Shown here: in pieces, positions 56,281-57,359 of the stretch
How the letters are laid out: each line of letters opens with the position of its first letter
How positions within the stretch are numbered: the stretch's first letter is position 1
NCBI GenBank assembly: GCA_900316245.1
Contig: ONCE01000014.1
Span: forward strand, 1-57,359
Reading direction: 5' to 3'
Length of the DNA: 57,359 nucleotides
DNA from: an uncultured Bacteroidales bacterium
Lineage (GTDB): Bacteria; Bacteroidota; Bacteroidia; Bacteroidales; UBA932
Notes under the pieces: model-generated
The model's input: only the letters and a program-made list of their open reading frames with translations
The model's database searches: none
What the model was told of the DNA's origin: nothing
Position numbers and translations under genes: made by a program

Positions 56281-56302
56281 TGCCCTGGATTTGTCGTTGG
56301 TT

Positions 56303-57217
56303 ATGAAAACTATTCTTCATACGGACAAGAGGCGTCTGCTCGGGTACATCGCCGGCATTCTTGCCGGTGTCTCTTATGGGACCAATCCGCTTTTCGGAAA
56401 GGCTCTGATGGAGAGTGGCGTACCCATCATGGTCATGCTCTTTTTCCGATATGCATTCGCCGCCCTCTTCCTGGCAGCGCTGATGCTGTTCAAAAAGGAA
56501 TCCTTCCGGGCTACCCGGAGCAACCTGGGGCTTCTGATCCTGCTGGGCCTGTTTTTCGCGGGAAGCAGCATCACCCTGTTCTGCTCGTATGAGTATATTC
56601 CGTCGGGGCTAGCCACTACGCTCATTTACCTGTACCCCGTCATCGTCGCCTTGATGATGGTGTTTCTCCGAATCTATCCCGGCTGGCAGACCTGGACGGC
56701 CATTGCGGCCACCTTCGTGGGCATCGTCCTTCTTTCCACGCCTTCCGGGGATGTTCCCATACGTCCTCTGGGCGTGCTGCTCGCTGTTGGATCGGCCCTT
56801 TGCTATTCTTTTTATCTGGTCATTATCAACCGGAGCAAACGCATACGGAATGTTTCCGAACACACGCTCACCTTCTATTCTTTGGTTACGGGGGCTGTAC
56901 TGTTTGCCATCATCCGTACCATCCAGGGAGGAGGGATGCTCACGGGGGTGGACACGTTTGCCGACTGGGGGAATCTCATTGGCCTGGCCCTCATTCCCAC
57001 AATGGTTTCGATGCTCACCATTGCCATCTCTTCCCGTTATATTGGCCCCACCAAGACAGCCGTCCTGGGCGTGTTTGAACCGCTGACGGCCATCCTGATT
57101 GGGACAATGGTATTTGGGGAGGCCCTGACCACCAAGATGGTCGTAGGAATTGCCATCTGCGTGGCCGCCGTTGTCTTTATGATCCTTAAACCGGGAGGAA
57201 AGGCGAACCGATCATAG
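56303..57217 (+). CDS. EamA/DMT-family transporter
   Basis: 304 aa from the ATG at 56303; a TTG 12 bp upstream is a weaker start. Ten membrane segments arranged as two EamA halves: LGYIAGILAGVSYGTNPLFG through FVGIVLLSTPSGD, and GVLLAVGSALCYSFYLVIIN through CVAAVVFMILKPGG. The conserved end-of-half segment YIGPTKTAVLGVFEPLTAIL (Glu-Pro) is present. The family exports or imports metabolites such as amino acids; the substrate is unknown. The last codons overlap the stop codon of a truncated acetyltransferase on the other strand. Confidence 0.93.
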   Translation: MKTILHTDKRRLLGYIAGILAGVSYGTNPLFGKALMESGVPIMVMLFFRYAFAALFLAALMLFKKESFRATRSNLGLLILLGLFFAGSSITLFCSYEYIPSGLATTLIYLYPVIVALMMVFLRIYPGWQTWTAIAATFVGIVLLSTPSGDVPIRPLGVLLAVGSALCYSFYLVIINRSKRIRNVSEHTLTFYSLVTGAVLFAIIRTIQGGGMLTGVDTFADWGNLIGLALIPTMVSMLTIAISSRYIGPTKTAVLGVFEPLTAILIGTMVFGEALTTKMVVGIAICVAAVVFMILKPGGKANRS

Positions 57218-57257
57218 TTCAAGCCTCAATACGCGGATGGGGGTATCCCGGCCCGGT
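57213..57257 (-). pseudogene. Truncated 3' end of a GNAT acetyltransferase
   Basis: In the minus frame this reads GRDTPIRVLRLEL and a TGA stop, identical to the C-terminus of the intact acetyltransferase at 53604-54116 (TAG stop there). The DNA of the two copies agrees at about 38 of 42 positions up to 57254, then diverges abruptly at the start of the putative IS end. The rest of the gene is missing from this side. Confidence 0.8.
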
Positions 57258-57261
57258 AACC

Positions 57262-57359
57262 TGATAGCAGCGGATTAAATGTACCCCCTGTATCACTTTC
57301 AAATGTACCGGGTGTATCAGAATCAAATGTACCGCCCATAGCGGAAACAAATGTACCGG
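57262..57359. mobile_element. Probable end of an IS21-type insertion sequence (continues beyond the window)
   Basis: Four copies of AAATGTACC begin at 57277, 57301, 57325 and 57349, exactly 24 bp apart. Spaced repeats of this kind are the transposase-binding sites at IS21-family termini. The region starts with TGATAGC, fitting the TG tip of such elements, directly after the point where the acetyltransferase copy breaks off. The transposase genes would lie to the right of the window, so family assignment is an inference. Confidence 0.6.

Larger units (their letters stand above)
55724..56302. other. Repeat-rich noncoding region
   Basis: About 580 bp without a credible gene. It holds a 52-bp tandem duplication (55836-55939), a shorter direct repeat around ACGGGACAAAA, several GC hairpins (GGGCCTTCAGGCCC, CCGCCACTTCTGCGGCGG), a second copy of the palindromic repeat family of 20144-20195, a terminator-like stem at 56172-56198, the second short interspersed repeat, and the -7 box of the EamA gene. 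Open frames of 68 and 81 codons across it follow the repeats and are not believed. Confidence 0.75.

Noticed and set aside
57277-57359. 24-bp-period repeats considered as a CRISPR array
   Set aside because: The conserved part is only 9 bp and the period is too short; spacing and content fit transposase-binding sites, and no cas gene is present.

Overview
The window looks like chromosomal DNA of a Bacteroidales bacterium, probably an uncultured gut or rumen lineage. Supporting signs are a SusC/SusD polysaccharide-utilisation locus run by a hybrid two-component regulator, Bacteroidetes promoters (TTG-N20-TAnnTTTG) with almost no Shine-Dalgarno sites, a serine palmitoyltransferase (sphingolipid synthesis), a bactofilin, DUF4251, DUF1573, DUF3823 and LruC proteins, and moderately GC-rich coding sequence. 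Genus cannot be fixed from the sequence alone. No rRNA, tRNA or CRISPR array was seen.

Layout. 1-16.5 kb: a polysaccharide-utilisation locus. On the minus strand lie a type-B carboxylesterase, two alpha/beta-hydrolase esterases, susC, susD, a DUF3823 lipoprotein, a GH3 glycosidase and the start of a further CE1-like esterase. A divergent hybrid two-component sensor/regulator faces them. The esterase-rich content suggests an acylated hemicellulose such as acetylated or feruloylated xylan. 16.5-18.8 kb: a DUF1538 membrane protein with two PII-like proteins, ending at a strong terminator. 18.8-22.4 kb: a nucleobase-uptake group of two NCS2 permeases around a DUF5020 outer-membrane protein. 22.5-30.6 kb: five overlapping genes (HEAT repeat, processive-type glycosyltransferase, TPR/beta-barrel, DUF4838, DUF1573) that look like an uncharacterised synthase-dependent exopolysaccharide secretion system. 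30.7-36.7 kb: secA, a bactofilin and an LruC-domain protein. 36.8-46 kb: a glycosyltransferase carrying an in-frame palindromic repeat, L-fucose isomerase and fucose permease separated by a 26-bp inverted repeat, then a flippase, two glycosyltransferases and glnS. 46-53.6 kb: serine palmitoyltransferase, a catalytically degenerate aspartokinase homologue, a phosphodiester glycosidase, a DUF4251 lipoprotein, a SulP transporter and a MATE transporter with a C-terminal ATPase-like domain. 53.6-57.4 kb: an acetyltransferase, an APH-type kinase, three tiny overlapping genes, about 580 bp of repeat-filled noncoding DNA, an EamA transporter, a truncated second copy of the acetyltransferase 3' end, and what looks like the terminus of an IS21-type element with a 24-bp-period repeat.

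How the genes work together. The regulator at 12.4 kb should sense a breakdown product and switch on the esterase/susCD operons. The fucose and nucleobase loci add salvage of host, plant or dead-cell material. The polysaccharide cluster, the flippase/glycosyltransferase cluster and sphingolipid synthesis shape the envelope. The best candidates for new biology are the five-gene polysaccharide operon, the DUF1538/PII module, the degenerate aspartokinase, the MATE-ATPase fusion and the repeat element translated inside a glycosyltransferase.
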